64,000 nt of DNA from Melanocharis versteri. Taxonomy: Eukaryota > Chordata > Aves > Passeriformes > Melanocharitidae. The notes beneath the pieces were generated by a model that saw only the letters and a list, made by a program, of their open reading frames with translations, was not told where the DNA came from and searched no databases. Made by a program: the position numbers and the translations under genes. Shown here one piece after another: positions 1 through 12,726 of this stretch; position 1 is the first letter of the stretch, and every line of letters starts with the position of its first letter. Where the stretch lies: contig VZTG01004580.1 in NCBI GenBank assembly GCA_013397845.1, forward strand, positions 124,001 to 188,000. The letters run 5' to 3'.

Positions 1-570
1 CAGGTTTGGTAGATAGAAGTCACTGAAGCAATTAATATGTAAGGAAATAAATCAGAGGGAACTCTAGAAGGCACCTCAATGGACACTTTTGTCTAAATCA
101 ACGTGATTTATGAATCAGCTTTCAAACCCTTAAAAATATAGAGATTCCCCATTACCAGTCAGTCATATGTTTCTCAGTGAAAGCAAGAACATGTCCTTAT
201 TTTTACCCCCTGTAGGAAAGAAAACTGGAGCTGTTTGAGAAATTAATTTTTTTTTTTTGTAGTGAGCTTCAAGGGCAAAACATGGTTCAGAGAGAACCCA
301 CAAGAAGTGGCTATGATTTAGGAAATAAGCACATTGTGGGAGATTGAGGATATTCAAGCCTCAAGCCTTCAACTGTGAGATAGTACAGCTTTTCAAAGAG
401 AAGCAAATTATTCTGTCTCATGACCACATTGACAGTTCTTGGAATATCTCCAGTGAGGGAGACTCCACAAACTCTCTGGGCAATGTGTTCCAGTGCAGGC
501 TCACCTGGACAGTAGAGAAGTTCTTCTTCATATTCAGGTGGAATTTCCTGTAAATCAGTTTCTACCCATT

Positions 571-1300
571 GCCTCTTGTCCTATTGCTTGGTGCCACCAA
601 GAAGAGCCTGGGAACATCCCCTTGACTCCCATCCTCCAGATACTTATAGACATGGATGAGGCCACCTCTTGGTTGCCTCTTCTCAAGGTTGAACAGACTC
701 AACTCCCTAGGCCTTTCCTCGTAAGAGAGATGCTCCAGTACCCTCATCATCTTTGCAGCCCTTCACTGGACCCGCTCCAGGAGTTCCACGTCTCTCTTGT
801 ACTGGGGAGCCCAGAACTGGACACAGCACTTCAGATGTGGCCTCACCTGAGCTGACTAAAGGGGCAGGATCACCTCCCTCAACCTGCTGGAAATTCTCTT
901 TCTAATGCACCCCAGGATACTATTGGCCTTCTTGGCCACAAGGGCACTGCTGGTTCATGGACAGCTTGTTGTCCACCAGGACCCCCAGGTCCTTCTCCAC
1001 AGAGCTGTTTTCCAGCAGGTCAGCCCCCAGCCTGTACTGGTGCATGAGGTTGTTCCTCCCTAGGTGCAGGACTCTGCACCTCCCTTTGTTGAATTTCAGG
1101 TGGTTCTTCTCTGCCCATCTCTCCAGCCTGTCGAGGTCCTTCTGAAGGGCTGCACAGCCCTCTGAGGTATTGGCCACTCCCTTCCTTTGTGTCATTGGGA
1201 ACTTGCTGAGGAGGCCTCTGCCCCTTCATCCAAGTCATCAATGAATAGGTTAACCAATACTGGGCCCAGTACTGAACCTTGGGGAACACCACCAGTGACA
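571..1300. repeat. Direct duplication, copy 1 (730 bp)
   Basis: This block starts gcctcttgtcctattgcttg and ends accagtgaca. It is repeated at 1302-2031 with a constant 731-bp offset. By eye the only difference is C at 1128 versus T at 1859 (Arg versus Lys in the CR1 reading frame). Both copies carry the same disabling frameshift at the CR1 active site, so the duplication is younger than the decay of the element. The copies are separated only by the n at 1301. Confidence 0.95.
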
Positions 1301-1301
1301 N
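1301..1301. other. Ambiguous base (n) at the duplication junction
   Basis: This is the only ambiguous base I found in the window. It lies exactly between the two 730-bp copies, where the matching base after copy 2 (2032) is a. A one-base placeholder at the end of a duplicated block is typical of a joined assembly gap. Confidence 0.9.
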
Positions 1302-2031
1302 GCCTCTTGTCCTATTGCTTGGTGCCACCAAGAAGAGCCTGGGAACATCCCCTTGACTCCCATCCTCCAGATACTTATAGACATGGATGAGGCCACCTCT
1401 TGGTTGCCTCTTCTCAAGGTTGAACAGACTCAACTCCCTAGGCCTTTCCTCGTAAGAGAGATGCTCCAGTACCCTCATCATCTTTGCAGCCCTTCACTGG
1501 ACCCGCTCCAGGAGTTCCACGTCTCTCTTGTACTGGGGAGCCCAGAACTGGACACAGCACTTCAGATGTGGCCTCACCTGAGCTGACTAAAGGGGCAGGA
1601 TCACCTCCCTCAACCTGCTGGAAATTCTCTTTCTAATGCACCCCAGGATACTATTGGCCTTCTTGGCCACAAGGGCACTGCTGGTTCATGGACAGCTTGT
1701 TGTCCACCAGGACCCCCAGGTCCTTCTCCACAGAGCTGTTTTCCAGCAGGTCAGCCCCCAGCCTGTACTGGTGCATGAGGTTGTTCCTCCCTAGGTGCAG
1801 GACTCTGCACCTCCCTTTGTTGAATTTCAGGTGGTTCTTCTCTGCCCATCTCTCCAGCTTGTCGAGGTCCTTCTGAAGGGCTGCACAGCCCTCTGAGGTA
1901 TTGGCCACTCCCTTCCTTTGTGTCATTGGGAACTTGCTGAGGAGGCCTCTGCCCCTTCATCCAAGTCATCAATGAATAGGTTAACCAATACTGGGCCCAG
2001 TACTGAACCTTGGGGAACACCACCAGTGACA
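1302..2031. repeat. Direct duplication, copy 2 (730 bp)
   Basis: Second copy of 571-1300. It continues without a break into the upstream CR1 sequence from 2032, whereas copy 1 continues into the CR1 3' end below 571. A single-copy arrangement would therefore give one uninterrupted CR1 element, and the extra copy is the anomaly. The near-identity and the n at the junction favour an unresolved overlap between contig ends or two haplotypes over a true tandem duplication. Confidence 0.95.
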
Positions 2032-3425
2032 AGCCCCCAGCTAGACCCTGTGCCACTGATTACAACGCTCTGGGATCTGCTGTTCAGCCAGTTCTCAAAC
2101 CACCTCCCTCTCCACTCACCCAGTCCACACTTCCTGAGTTTGCCTGTGAGGATGTTGTGACAGACAGTGTCAAAAGTCTTGACGTCTTGAGGTAGACAAT
2201 ATCCACTGCTCTCCCCTCATCCATCCTGATAGTTGCTTCATCACAGAAGGCAATCAGGCTGGTCAACTATGATTTACCCTTAGTTAATCCATGCTGACTA
2301 CTCCTGATCACATTCTTGTAATCCACGTGGATGGAGATTGCCTCCAGAAAGAGGCGTTCCATCACATTTCCGGGGGTTGAGGTGAGGCTTACTGACCAGT
2401 AGTGCCCTGGGTCCTCCTTCTTGCCCCTTTTGAAGATTGACATTTGCTTTCTTCCAGCCCTCAAGCATCTCTCTTGATTGCCATGACCTTTCAAAGGTGA
2501 TCGTGAGCAACCTTGCTATGGGTGTCCACCAACACTCATGGCTGGATCCCATCAGGGACCACGGACTGGTTGATTTCAATTTTGCCTAGGTGCTCTCTAA
2601 CCCAATCCTCTTTGACCAAGGTCTTTCTTCCAACATTCCTTTACCCTGATCTCTTGGGTCAGAGATTCCTGAGGGCTGGTCTTGCCAGTAAAGACCAATG
2701 AAAAAAAGGCATTTAGTAACTCTGCCTTCTCTGCACTCTCTGTTACCAGGTTTCTCCCCTCCGCTTAGTAATGGGTCCACATTATCCTTACTTTTCCTTT
2801 TGCTATTGATGTGTTCCAGAAAGCCTTCCTTGTTGTCCTTGATGTTCTTGGCCAGGTTAAATTCCAGATGGGACTTGGCCTTCCTTGTCTCATTTCTACT
2901 TACTCTGACAACCTCCTTATATTAATTCCAAGTTGCCTGACCCTGCTTCCATCTCCTGTGTGTTTCCTGCTTACGCTTGAATAATGACAGAAGATCTTTA
3001 TTCATCCACACAGGTCTCTTTCCTCCTTTGCCTGATTTCTTGCTCATCGGGATGCATCTTTTTTGAGCCTGAAGGAAGTGATCCTTAACAATCATCCAAC
3101 TCTCTTGGATCCCTCTTCCCTGCAGGGCCTGTTGCCATTAGCATGAGGTCGTGCAGCAAACCATTCTTTCTGGGATCCTTGACTACCTGTGACAGGAATT
3201 TGTCACCAATGCTTTCCAGGAACCTCCTGGACTATTTGCTTCTCCAGCAGATGTCAAGGTAGTTTAAGCCCCCAACAAGCACCGGTTCCTGTGACTTTGA
3301 GGCTGCTTCAAGCTGCCTCCAGAAGGCCTCATCCACTTCCTCCTCCTGATCAGGCAACATCCACAACAGCGTTACCATGACAACAACGCATGGCACAGCA
3401 GGGTCAATGTGACCATTTGGGAAAA

Positions 3426-6400
3426 TCATTAGTTATAGCGATCTTTTTGTAGAAATAGTATCGCAGGTAGTCTGTACCTATATATTTTGAAAGAATTTTT
3501 CTTATATTTACCAAAGTCTCAAGACAACAGAGATGCACACTGAGGAGTTAGATCAATGTTTTTCCTCTCATGATCCCAGAATTCACCCAGTTTGAAAAGA
3601 GCCACTTTCAAGTACAGTTATTCCTGCTGCTCCCCCCACTCCCCAGCAAAGGAGTGCTTACAAACCTCACCTCTAAAACACCAAGGCATGGACAGCCTGA
3701 AAGCTGCATCTCTGACACCTGTGATACTTCAGGGAGTGGGGCAGGGAATTTTGAGCAATGACCACAAGGACAAATCTGAAAGAGAAGGAAAAAGAAAAAT
3801 AGTATTCTGTTTGGATTTAGTTATCAGAATTTGCTTTGTAGATCTAAGGTAACAAAAGTAAACACATGCTTATGTATCTAGCCAGAGCTTTTGTTCATTC
3901 ACAATCAGATCTGCAGCACTTTTCCTTATCAGAAATTTAATATATTTTCTTTCTAACAGTTTCTTAATATCAGTTGGGTGGAAAAATTTTGAGTCAACAA
4001 GCACCTCACCACCACATGTGCAACTATCTCAGGATGCCACTTTTGAGCATTTGGGCTGCAATAAGGGTGTTTCATGTAGTTATTAGAAATTGTTTAAAGG
4101 AAATGCAAAATAATTTGGGATACAAGGGTGCTGCAAAGAAAATTAGGGTTAGTGTCTCAAATAATGGCTCACAGTAGATATGATTCACACGAGCTAGGCT
4201 TTACGTAGTCTTTTTCTTCTCTGGGTAAGGAGTTGTTGTGGGGTTTTTTGCACGTTGTTAGTGTAAAATTTTATTTTTGAAATGAAAGACAGATTTTCAG
4301 GAATCTCTCAGAATTTTTGAATCCTTTTTTCTTATGGATTCTTATTCTGCATCCTCGGTGGATTTAATATATGCTTCTTTGTTGAATTCCTTCCTTTTCT
4401 CTCAAACTTACATGCCTATGATACTGTGGTATTATTTGTGAATGCTGCTGGCCTTGGACAGCTGCAGTTTCATTACAGGCTTATGAAAACTCTAAGAAAA
4501 TGCACTGAAAAATAATTTTCTTTACAGCTCCTTTTCTGACTCATTTTCTTTCCAAAAACCAGCCTTTATTTAGGAAGCAGTAATAATCACAAACAGCTAT
4601 TTTACCTCTACTCTCTGTGCCAGAATGCTGAAAGGTGTGGAGTTGGCAAACATTGCATGACTCAGCCTGATATCTCAATCACACTCCAGAATAACAATAG
4701 ATTGACCTTAAGGAAATGGCATTACAGAGAACAAAGAAAATCACACAGAACAATAGAAAGGGAAGAAGGAGATGAAAATAATAGAAAATCCTTTGAAATA
4801 GAGAGCACCTTCCTTGCCCCCCTTCCAGATAAATTTTGTTTTTCCAGAGGACTGTGTAAGTAGTGGTCTGCTAAAGACTGCTGCTTTCCTAAGGGGGACC
4901 TTCTCCACGGGAAACAAATACAAGAAGTTTTTCTTAAAAAAACACAATATTAGTGGATTTTTAAATGAACCTCTAAAAATTAATAGTGTATTTGAAGGCC
5001 CAAGGATGGATTCAATTTGTAGTCTGAAAGCAGTTCAGATCAAACCTGTTTGCTCTTATGGTCAAACTGAAGTTATTATAGTCAAACTTCTCCCTTGTTT
5101 TGGTGGTAGGGAGGGAAAGAACTAATACAGATGAGTCCACAGAAATGAGAAGATCTCTCAAAAAAATTCTCATTTTCAACCAAGGTCCTGTAAAACACAG
5201 TTGGATTTTCAGCTATTCTCCCTTCAGCACTTGCCTTCTCAGTATTCCTGGGGACAGTTTCTAGCTCCAAAAAATCCTGTGAGACCTGCCCAGGAGATGG
5301 AGCCAATCCCACTGCTCAAACTCATAGTCTTACAGACTTTGCAAATAACATTTTACAGGGAGACTGAGAAGCTACAATTTTTTCTGATTAAACACCAAGT
5401 TGTGATGCCTTTGAGCATGGGGTCAAATAATGTGAACACTATGCAGCCCCCCTCTTCCCACTCATACCCCTGAAAGAGGAAGAGTAGAGAGATGCACTGG
5501 AGGAGTTATAATAATACATGTTTTACTCTATTAATATATTTTTATTATGTTATTATATTTCATTTTATCATTTATTATTTATCCGTGTTTATTATTAGGC
5601 ACATAGCAATATGCAATAGCATATTGTCCCTCTATGGCCTGAAGTTTGGTTTTGATAATACCTCATGCCTCACTATGGCCTGAAGCTTGAACAGGACCTC
5701 ATGAGGTCTTCTATCTGCAAGGTCCCCACTCCGCTTAACTTCAAGCTGTCCAAATGGCATCTGCTGGATTTGAAACCCAAAGGTATTTAATTTTAGTCTC
5801 AAGAGTATTAATGTGGATTATCACATTGACTATTTAAAATATCTAAGGAGATTATCTGGTTGATATTGAAGAATGATCTTTCACAAGGCTTTCAGGTCTT
5901 TAAATGCGGGGTCTTATTCAGATTCTGATGAAGCTTGCACCTTCTCTTCATGAGAACAGCACTTAGAATGCACATTTGTTTCAAGGGAAGGTGAATTACA
6001 TGGTTGTGTAGCTTTTTAAAGCTGAAAAGGACTCTTAGATATAATAATATAACATCATCCACAGCTTTTTACTCAGCAGGCATCACACTGAGCTCAACTT
6101 CTACTTGATTAAAACTTCACCTGCTGGAAAGATCTTCCTCTGAGGAAAAGCGTGTTTCTTTCCCAGCTTTTCTAGAGGTAATCCTCTGCAATTGACATAG
6201 TCCTTTTAAAATGGATGTGCAGGAAACTTTCTAACTAAATTATCAGTAAGAGTTAAGAGTGACAAAATGCAAGAGAGCAAATGTAGTATATATACATAGG
6301 AAGAAAATATAAGTATCACAGCAACAACTGTTTCAATCAGCTGTATTGGGGCAATTTTAAAGAAAATCAAAAAAACCCTCAACCAAATATATTAGTCTTT

Positions 6401-9149
6401 CATAATTACCGGAGACAATTTATTAAAAATTATCTTATTTCTAAAGAACAGCTAAATATAAAGTAGGTGCAAACCTTAAGGCCTGCTTAGTCAGCTCAGA
6501 AGGTAACAAGGCTTTGCTTCTCCCAAGGACTTCACTGAGGAATTACAAGGAAAGGAAGCATAAGTTCAGCTCTACAGGCACTAGTCTACTATTTCTTTCA
6601 TAACTTTAAATCCCCAGTCCAAGTAAAGTGTGACTCTGAGAGTAAGATATTCTCATTTTATGCAAGACTATACATGTTGATGTGATTTTTTCACTTACCC
6701 CTTTGTGTATCCTTCTGTTTGCAGAGTGAGCGATAAGAATGCATTCAGCTTTTGCTTTGAAACAGATGACAAGGAAAGCAGAGAGAGCTTATGTTTGTAA
6801 GCATGATAACTGACTTATCAGTTAGTAGGGATGTGGAAAATTCCAAGGGCTACTAATTACCATGTAGAATAATTCATTTAATTAATCCTAAGTTTCCTTT
6901 GTAAAATGTAAAAAGGGGATCTACCCTTCCCTTAATAGGAAGCAGCTGTTCCTTAAACAAGCCCACAGAAAAACACCTTTTAAGTACTATTCCAGAAGCT
7001 GAATTAATTTCATTTTAGACTCCACCAAAGGATATAATAGCTTTTTCCTTAAAGCTGGATGAGTTAACCCAGCCCAATGTTTGTGATACAAATAGGAGCC
7101 TATACACACACACATACAGGGAGTCCACAGAGCAGCTCAGGCAGTTGAAGGAAGAAACACAACTGAGCAGCACTCTGGGTACAAACAGCCAATGCTGATG
7201 CTGGAGACAGAGGATCACCTTTAAAAGGAGATCCTTTAAAAGAGGATAGAGGGTAGACTGTACTTAGTTTGTACTTAGCTTTTCAGCCTTCAGTCAGTCT
7301 TATCACTCCTATTGGTACGTTTCAAACACAGTCCTTACGTCCAGCATAAATGAATAAGATCTTAAGCTGTGATCTATGTGAGTGTGTATGATTCTTGCTT
7401 TCTTTACCAATACCCACAACTGTTGATGAAAATGGCAGTTTTCTGTTATGGAAGTGCTGACAGAAATCAAACTCAATTGCTGCTTTCCTTAATCCCTATG
7501 TGATCTCCTCCAGTGTCACAAGCTAGTTACTCATAATTTTTCCTAATATTTCTATAAAAACTGGTGATAATCTGATAAATTTTATGACAAATTTTGTTAC
7601 AAAAGTACAATTAGTTAATAGCAAACATTCAAAGGTCACAACAAATTTTCTGTAGAAACAAATTTCACTGTTGAGCATAGGATAGTACAAATCTAAAACT
7701 GGTTTGTTTAAATTTGTTTTAGTGGATCTCATAAGGCAACTTTAAGTAAAAAATTAGGGGATAGACCTTTTTTATTGGAATTAATTGTTGCAGTTGAGCA
7801 GCATTAAATTTAACAGATCCAGAACTTTTGAATTCTACTTTCCATGAAGCAGAAGACCCTTTCTCTAGGAAGTTTCCATTTCTGCTTGTCAGACATTCAG
7901 TAGATACACAGAAGACAACGCATAAGAAACTCTTTACAGCTCAGATTTTTAGTTTTCAAATGTAAGATGTGTCTATCATTCACTGATATTTACTCTCCTC
8001 CATAGTACACACAGGTGCGATTTTAGCTACAAAAGCAGCTCTACTGAGAGCAAAGGAGAAACCCAGATACATAAAAAGTGTATGCCTATGTGATTGGTAT
8101 GTCTACTGCCACAGCTGAAGCCTTGCAAAAATATTTAATTTCAGGAAAATTGCCACATGGAAAGGCTTTCAGAGGGTAGTTTCAGAACAGACATTCAGAA
8201 TTATTACCCTACTAAATCCAGGAAAAAAACAACCTTGCAATACCTTCCGAATTCCAAATTTAAAACAAAAATTAAATGATCTTATGAAAATTATAACCTC
8301 AGATTTATATCAAAAGGTGTGCTTTCATGTAAAAAGAGGTATGTATAAGTTTCTCCAAAACCTAAAAAACAACACCCTATGCAAAGATCTGTTAGAAGGG
8401 ACTGGTAAGTCCTTCACCTATTCTCTGAAAACCTTAAATTAAACATTAGATGTGGGTCGCACCTTTCTAAAAGTTTTGAATTCTTTTGGGTAATTGATTC
8501 GGAAATTCTCAAATACAGTTTCAAAACTAATTACTAAAGCACATTAACAGTGGTTGCACAACAATATGGCTTCATTATGGCCTCTAAAGTATTTTTCCAA
8601 ACACCCATTTGGATGCAAATCCAGTCTTTGTGTGCTTGAGCCCATTGATGTGCAGGCATTTGGGGTCATTACACCTATGGTCACTTACGGATCGCTGAAC
8701 TCTGTGACTGCTGCATATGCTATCAGTGAAATGTGATGAGAACATTAAGTTTTATGACAACACATAAACACAAGAAATTTGTGTTAGAGGAAATAAAAAT
8801 TTGTCAGGAAATACAAATGTTTCTGTGAAAATGTGTGGACCATAATGCTCCAGAAGAAGACTGGTATTAGAAAACAGCAATTCAGCTGAACACTTCAGGA
8901 GAGTTTCTATAACTTGTGCTTTCAAAAAAAGATTTATTTTTTGATTTGGAAATTATTTGAAAACACCTCTAGCAAAAGGAAAACTGTCAATGGTAGCTAC
9001 TGAAATAATGGAGGGAGGGGAGAAAGCATTAAGGAAATGATCTATTGTTTACAGTGATTGTTTAAAGAGACCAACAGGTTAACTTGACCAAATAAGTTCA
9101 GTCTCCTTTTCACTTCATCTTCTTTTTGAGGCAGGCACTCCTGCACCCT
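3426..9149. other. No recognised gene; AT-rich intergenic or intronic DNA
   Basis: No family-level protein similarity was seen on either strand. The longest open frames (for example 4814-5125 plus, 103 codons) have composition typical of chance. A strongly AT-rich patch made of TTATT/ATTT runs lies at about 5515-5600. The short phrase tatggcctgaag occurs twice nearby (about 5633 and 5675). I saw no RNA gene or retroposon I could name here. Confidence 0.5.
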
Positions 9150-9275
9150 TTTCTTTACCGCGAGAATTAAATGCAGCTCCCAAGTTGGTGTGCAGATTGC
9201 TGATATGATCCTTAGCATAGTATGCCCTTGCCCCACAACGGATACATGGTGGAAAGCAGTCTTTCCAGGTTGGGT
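9150..9275 (-). pseudogene. Possible ankyrin-repeat exon fossil
   Basis: On the minus strand an open frame contains GKTAFHHVSVVGQGHTMLRI. This fits the first half of an ankyrin repeat (G-x-T-A-x-H-H-x-x-x-x-G-H-x-x-x-L-x-x-I). Shifting frame a few codons later gives LGAAFNSRGKEKG, which fits the turn that ends a repeat (L-G-A-x-x-N-x-x-x-K). The two halves are separated by about four extra residues and a frame change, so this would be a broken remnant and not a working exon. It is a single repeat with no second one and no confirmed splice sites, so chance resemblance is quite possible. Confidence 0.22.
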
Positions 9276-12200
9276 TCTATTGTACTGGTTTTCAGAATGA
9301 CTCATCACGATAAGTAAGCCTCCAAAGTGTCTCCCCTCCCACATTTACTTTTCACTTATCAATGATTAAGTAAGTAGAAATAATATCTGGGAATCGAACC
9401 ATAGCTACCATTATGTCTATTATTTCACCAGAGTGCAGGATTGGGAGTAGCTATAATGATTGTACCAACAATTTACTGATATAACAGTATAACAGCATGA
9501 AATGGACAAGAAATTCATTTAGATATTCGACAAGTTAGGATTATATGAGAACCAGTGGTACTAAAAGCACCAGATATTGGCTCCTTACAGTTTCTACCTG
9601 ATCTTGTAAGGGGTTGATCAGTCTGAGTACAGTGGACACTTTGAGATACTTGAAGTGATATGGACATTCATTCAAGATCTCCAAATGATTTCTTTAGTAG
9701 CACAATATTCCCTCATTGACATCTAAGTAGATAACGAGGCAGTAGAGGTGATCAAGAGAAAGAATTATTCGATAGTCTCAGTGGGAGGGACAAAAAGGTT
9801 GGAAAATCTGGCTAATAAGGAAGAGCCATAGCTATATTAAGGACCAAAAATTTGATGTAGTGGACAAGAAAGAATGTCTTGGAAAGGGAGCTATTATAGC
9901 CAGATTTATGTTCAAAACTATGGACATTATAACAATTAATAAAATATTAAGTAGCATATGGGAGGTTTTTGTTCACTTCAATTTTGGGACTGAATGTTGA
10001 CATTCAATGCACCACTGGATAAGAATCATAGGAAGCAAAGTCAGATTAGATATTGTTGGTGGAGAGACAGCAGAGGAAATAACTTGGGACACAGTTATAT
10101 AAATGGCTCATCAGGTAGCAATTTATAAAGAAATATTATTAAGTTTGGAGGCAACAGGATCTTTGTCATACTCCTTGTTGAACTTGCTGAAAACAAACAC
10201 TATGTACATTAACTGCTGAGATTTAGAGAAACATCCAATTTTTTTAGGAACCAATGAATCCTACACATTTTTGTGATTTCCTGGTGGACATTGTTAGAAT
10301 TATATCTGATTTCAACTTCCACTCAGGAAGTGACTCATCTACCTAACTGATGCTATCAGCTCTCTGAGGGGGCTTTTGCTTCCTCTCCACAGTGCAGAGG
10401 CCTTCATCACTGCTTCATCTTTCCTGCTGATGCTCGCTCACCACCATATTTCTCAGGGACGGCTGATGAACTGCTAGCATTTATTCCACTTAGTGCATCC
10501 ACTTTTTGCAGTGTAGGGAATAAAGTTCTACACCTTTTAAGAAACTACAGTGTTTAATAACAGGTGTGTGCAGACATTGATGATTACACAGAAATGTGGC
10601 AAAACAATTTCTTGCTGACATTTCATTTCAGAAACATTACTTGGTTTCATGTGCTTAGTTAAACATTTCTGTTAGTCTCAGCCTCTAAACAGGTACCTGC
10701 ATAAGATTAAACAAGAATTATGGCATCAAGTATGTTCTAAATTGCTCTTCACTTGCTCCTCACTGACCACCAAAACTAGAAGCCATTTGTTGAGAGGGAC
10801 AAACATGGTTTCTAATTCACTGAGGTCTTAAAAGAAGCACACTTTGGGGTCCCTTCCTTCTTTGTCCAACATCCACCTGTGAAATTCTTAGCAGTATGCC
10901 ATTATTGCAAAACTGAGCACTTATTTTCATATCCTGATCTTAGTTGCACCAATTATTCAGCTGACATGACAAGAGATGAGCAGGTAATCACGTCTGTAGG
11001 TGATGCTTCTGGCCAGCTGCAATTTTGAAAGAAACTGTGTTTCTTCCTTGCTCTTCTGCTGACAAGGTCTAATCCAAATGTAGCTGCAAAATTTTCTGTA
11101 GGACTTTCTTTTGCTGTGGTATTTGCTAAGACAGACACCAACTCAGGGAGTTTCAGAAAGTGGCTATAAAGAAGATTTCCCAATCACATACTAACTGTCC
11201 ATTGTTAATGTTAACATGATGTCTCATGCTGACCCTGGTTATTCAATAAATGTGAGTCATCATCCCACACATAAAGAACAAGAAGCACAATTCGAATTTC
11301 AAATAGAGACTTCCTGATCAAATACAAATTTCCCTAGTTTTCTGTGAAGCCTAGATATTTCTCTACAGAATTTTTTCTCATTCTTGACAATATTAGGTTA
11401 GATAAATTCAAATTTTGCTGTGAATCCTGTGACTCAGCAGAGCTAGATATTCATTCTCTACATTGAGGACTGTAACCTCTGTTTCTAATCAACTTGGCTG
11501 GCTTTTATTGCCATTTCTGCCTTTCTGGTCATCCCCAATCTAGGTGTTAATTCCTATTTCAATCTTGGAATAATCACACCCTGCTTTGTGAAATGCATAT
11601 AATTCAGGAGGGAATACCCCAAAGATTATATCTTAGAATAGAGTTTTTCATTGTACTGTCTGGATACCCTTGAGATCTGAAGATTATGTCATAGGAGGAC
11701 TTTAAAAGGCAAGAAAATAAAATTCCTATATGCTGTGGCAGGTATGCAAATGCTTCTGGAAAGAACATGCCTTTATTAATCCACACCTCTATCACAAATA
11801 TGTAGGAGTTCACAGACCAAAAGAATTTGCAAAATGTCTTAAGAGAAGCTGCAAAAACATGGTTACTACTTGGATCCAACCAGTAGGTTTTCTGCCCCAG
11901 TTAAAAGCTCAGAGCAAAAATCCGTGTGTTCTCACAAAACAGCCTTGCTGGTTGATGTAGTTGGTATCATGGCCCATATATGTTTAAAATCACAAAATAT
12001 CACACAAGGGCTTTGTAATTTCTGAAGACCTGTTTAATAATGTGTATTAAGGTGCACGAGTGTCATCACTCTTTGCCATATCGTTACGATCAGTTATTAC
12101 CAACAAGACATTTCTTCCTGCATCATTCTTGAACTGTTCTTTAACACTCACCATTCAATATTTAATATTCATTTAATGTTCTACAGTTTAAGATTCACCA

Positions 12201-12688
12201 TAAGTCTTTGGGAGATGTATGTAATGGTGAAAATGTATTCACTTTTGGGTAGCGAGCACTGAGGATAATCGTTTTTTGGTAAATGAGTGGGAGAATGGAA
12301 AAGAGAAATATGGATGATATTCTGCTGTGTCATCAATGACATTCAAACAGGGACCAGCCACATGTAACTCCAAAGTAGAAAAATTCCTCCAAGTGCGACA
12401 TTATTGTCTTGTCATATACTTATTTTACACATTGTTTAAGCAGCAATCAAACTGAGAGCATTTTCTGAGCTATCATATTTTTAACTCACTTCCCTGCTTT
12501 CGGGAACAAAATCTGGATTTAGGCATTGCAGGGATGTGAATAAAAGGGAATATTTTTCTTTTAGTCTAGCTCTTATTTTGACTGAAATAAACATTTCTTT
12601 CCTCAGAATACTTCAGTTAAAAAACCTAAATCTTAAGACATTCATAATCTGTAGCAAACAGTAAAGCTAGCCAAGAATCCAGTAGCAC

Positions 12689-12726
12689 AAAAAAAAAAAA
12701 AAAGAAAAAAAAAAAGAAAAAAAGAA
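12689..12726. repeat. A-rich low-complexity tract
   Basis: The tract is almost pure A with occasional G and is followed by a further purine-rich stretch to about 12780. It could be the tail of an old retroposed copy, but nothing recognisable precedes it, so it is annotated only as low complexity. Confidence 0.85.

Larger units (their letters stand above)
430..3425 (-). mobile_element. CR1 LINE (ORF2 and 3' region), degenerate
   Basis: Minus-strand CR1 non-LTR retrotransposon. Reading down from 3425, an endonuclease remnant appears near 3232-3429 with EAFWRQLEAA, then GGLN where the family has GDFN, then DICW; the catalytic Asp is therefore lost. The linker to the reverse transcriptase covers about 2600-3200. 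Reverse transcriptase starts near 2494 with FKRGKKEDPG and SSQHGLTKGKS. The GVPQGSVLGP motif lies near 1955-2020 and is duplicated about 731 bp lower. The FADD active-site stretch reads as FP then NDTK across a frameshift, so the catalytic aspartates are disrupted. The C-terminal part includes FNKGRCRVLHLGRNN and KDLGVLVDNKLSMNQQC. Frameshifts and stops throughout mean no active ORF2. The low-coordinate end at about 430 resembles a CR1 tail (cagagagtttgtggagtctc on the minus strand). Both outer limits are approximate. An internal duplication inflates the length. Confidence 0.92.

Noticed and set aside
1020..1481. 153-codon minus-strand frame crossing the n
   Set aside because: It is an artefact of joining the two duplicate copies of decayed CR1 across an ambiguous base.
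5633..5686. Repeated phrase tatggcctgaag
   Set aside because: Two short copies 43 bp apart without extended similarity; probably chance or a minor local duplication.
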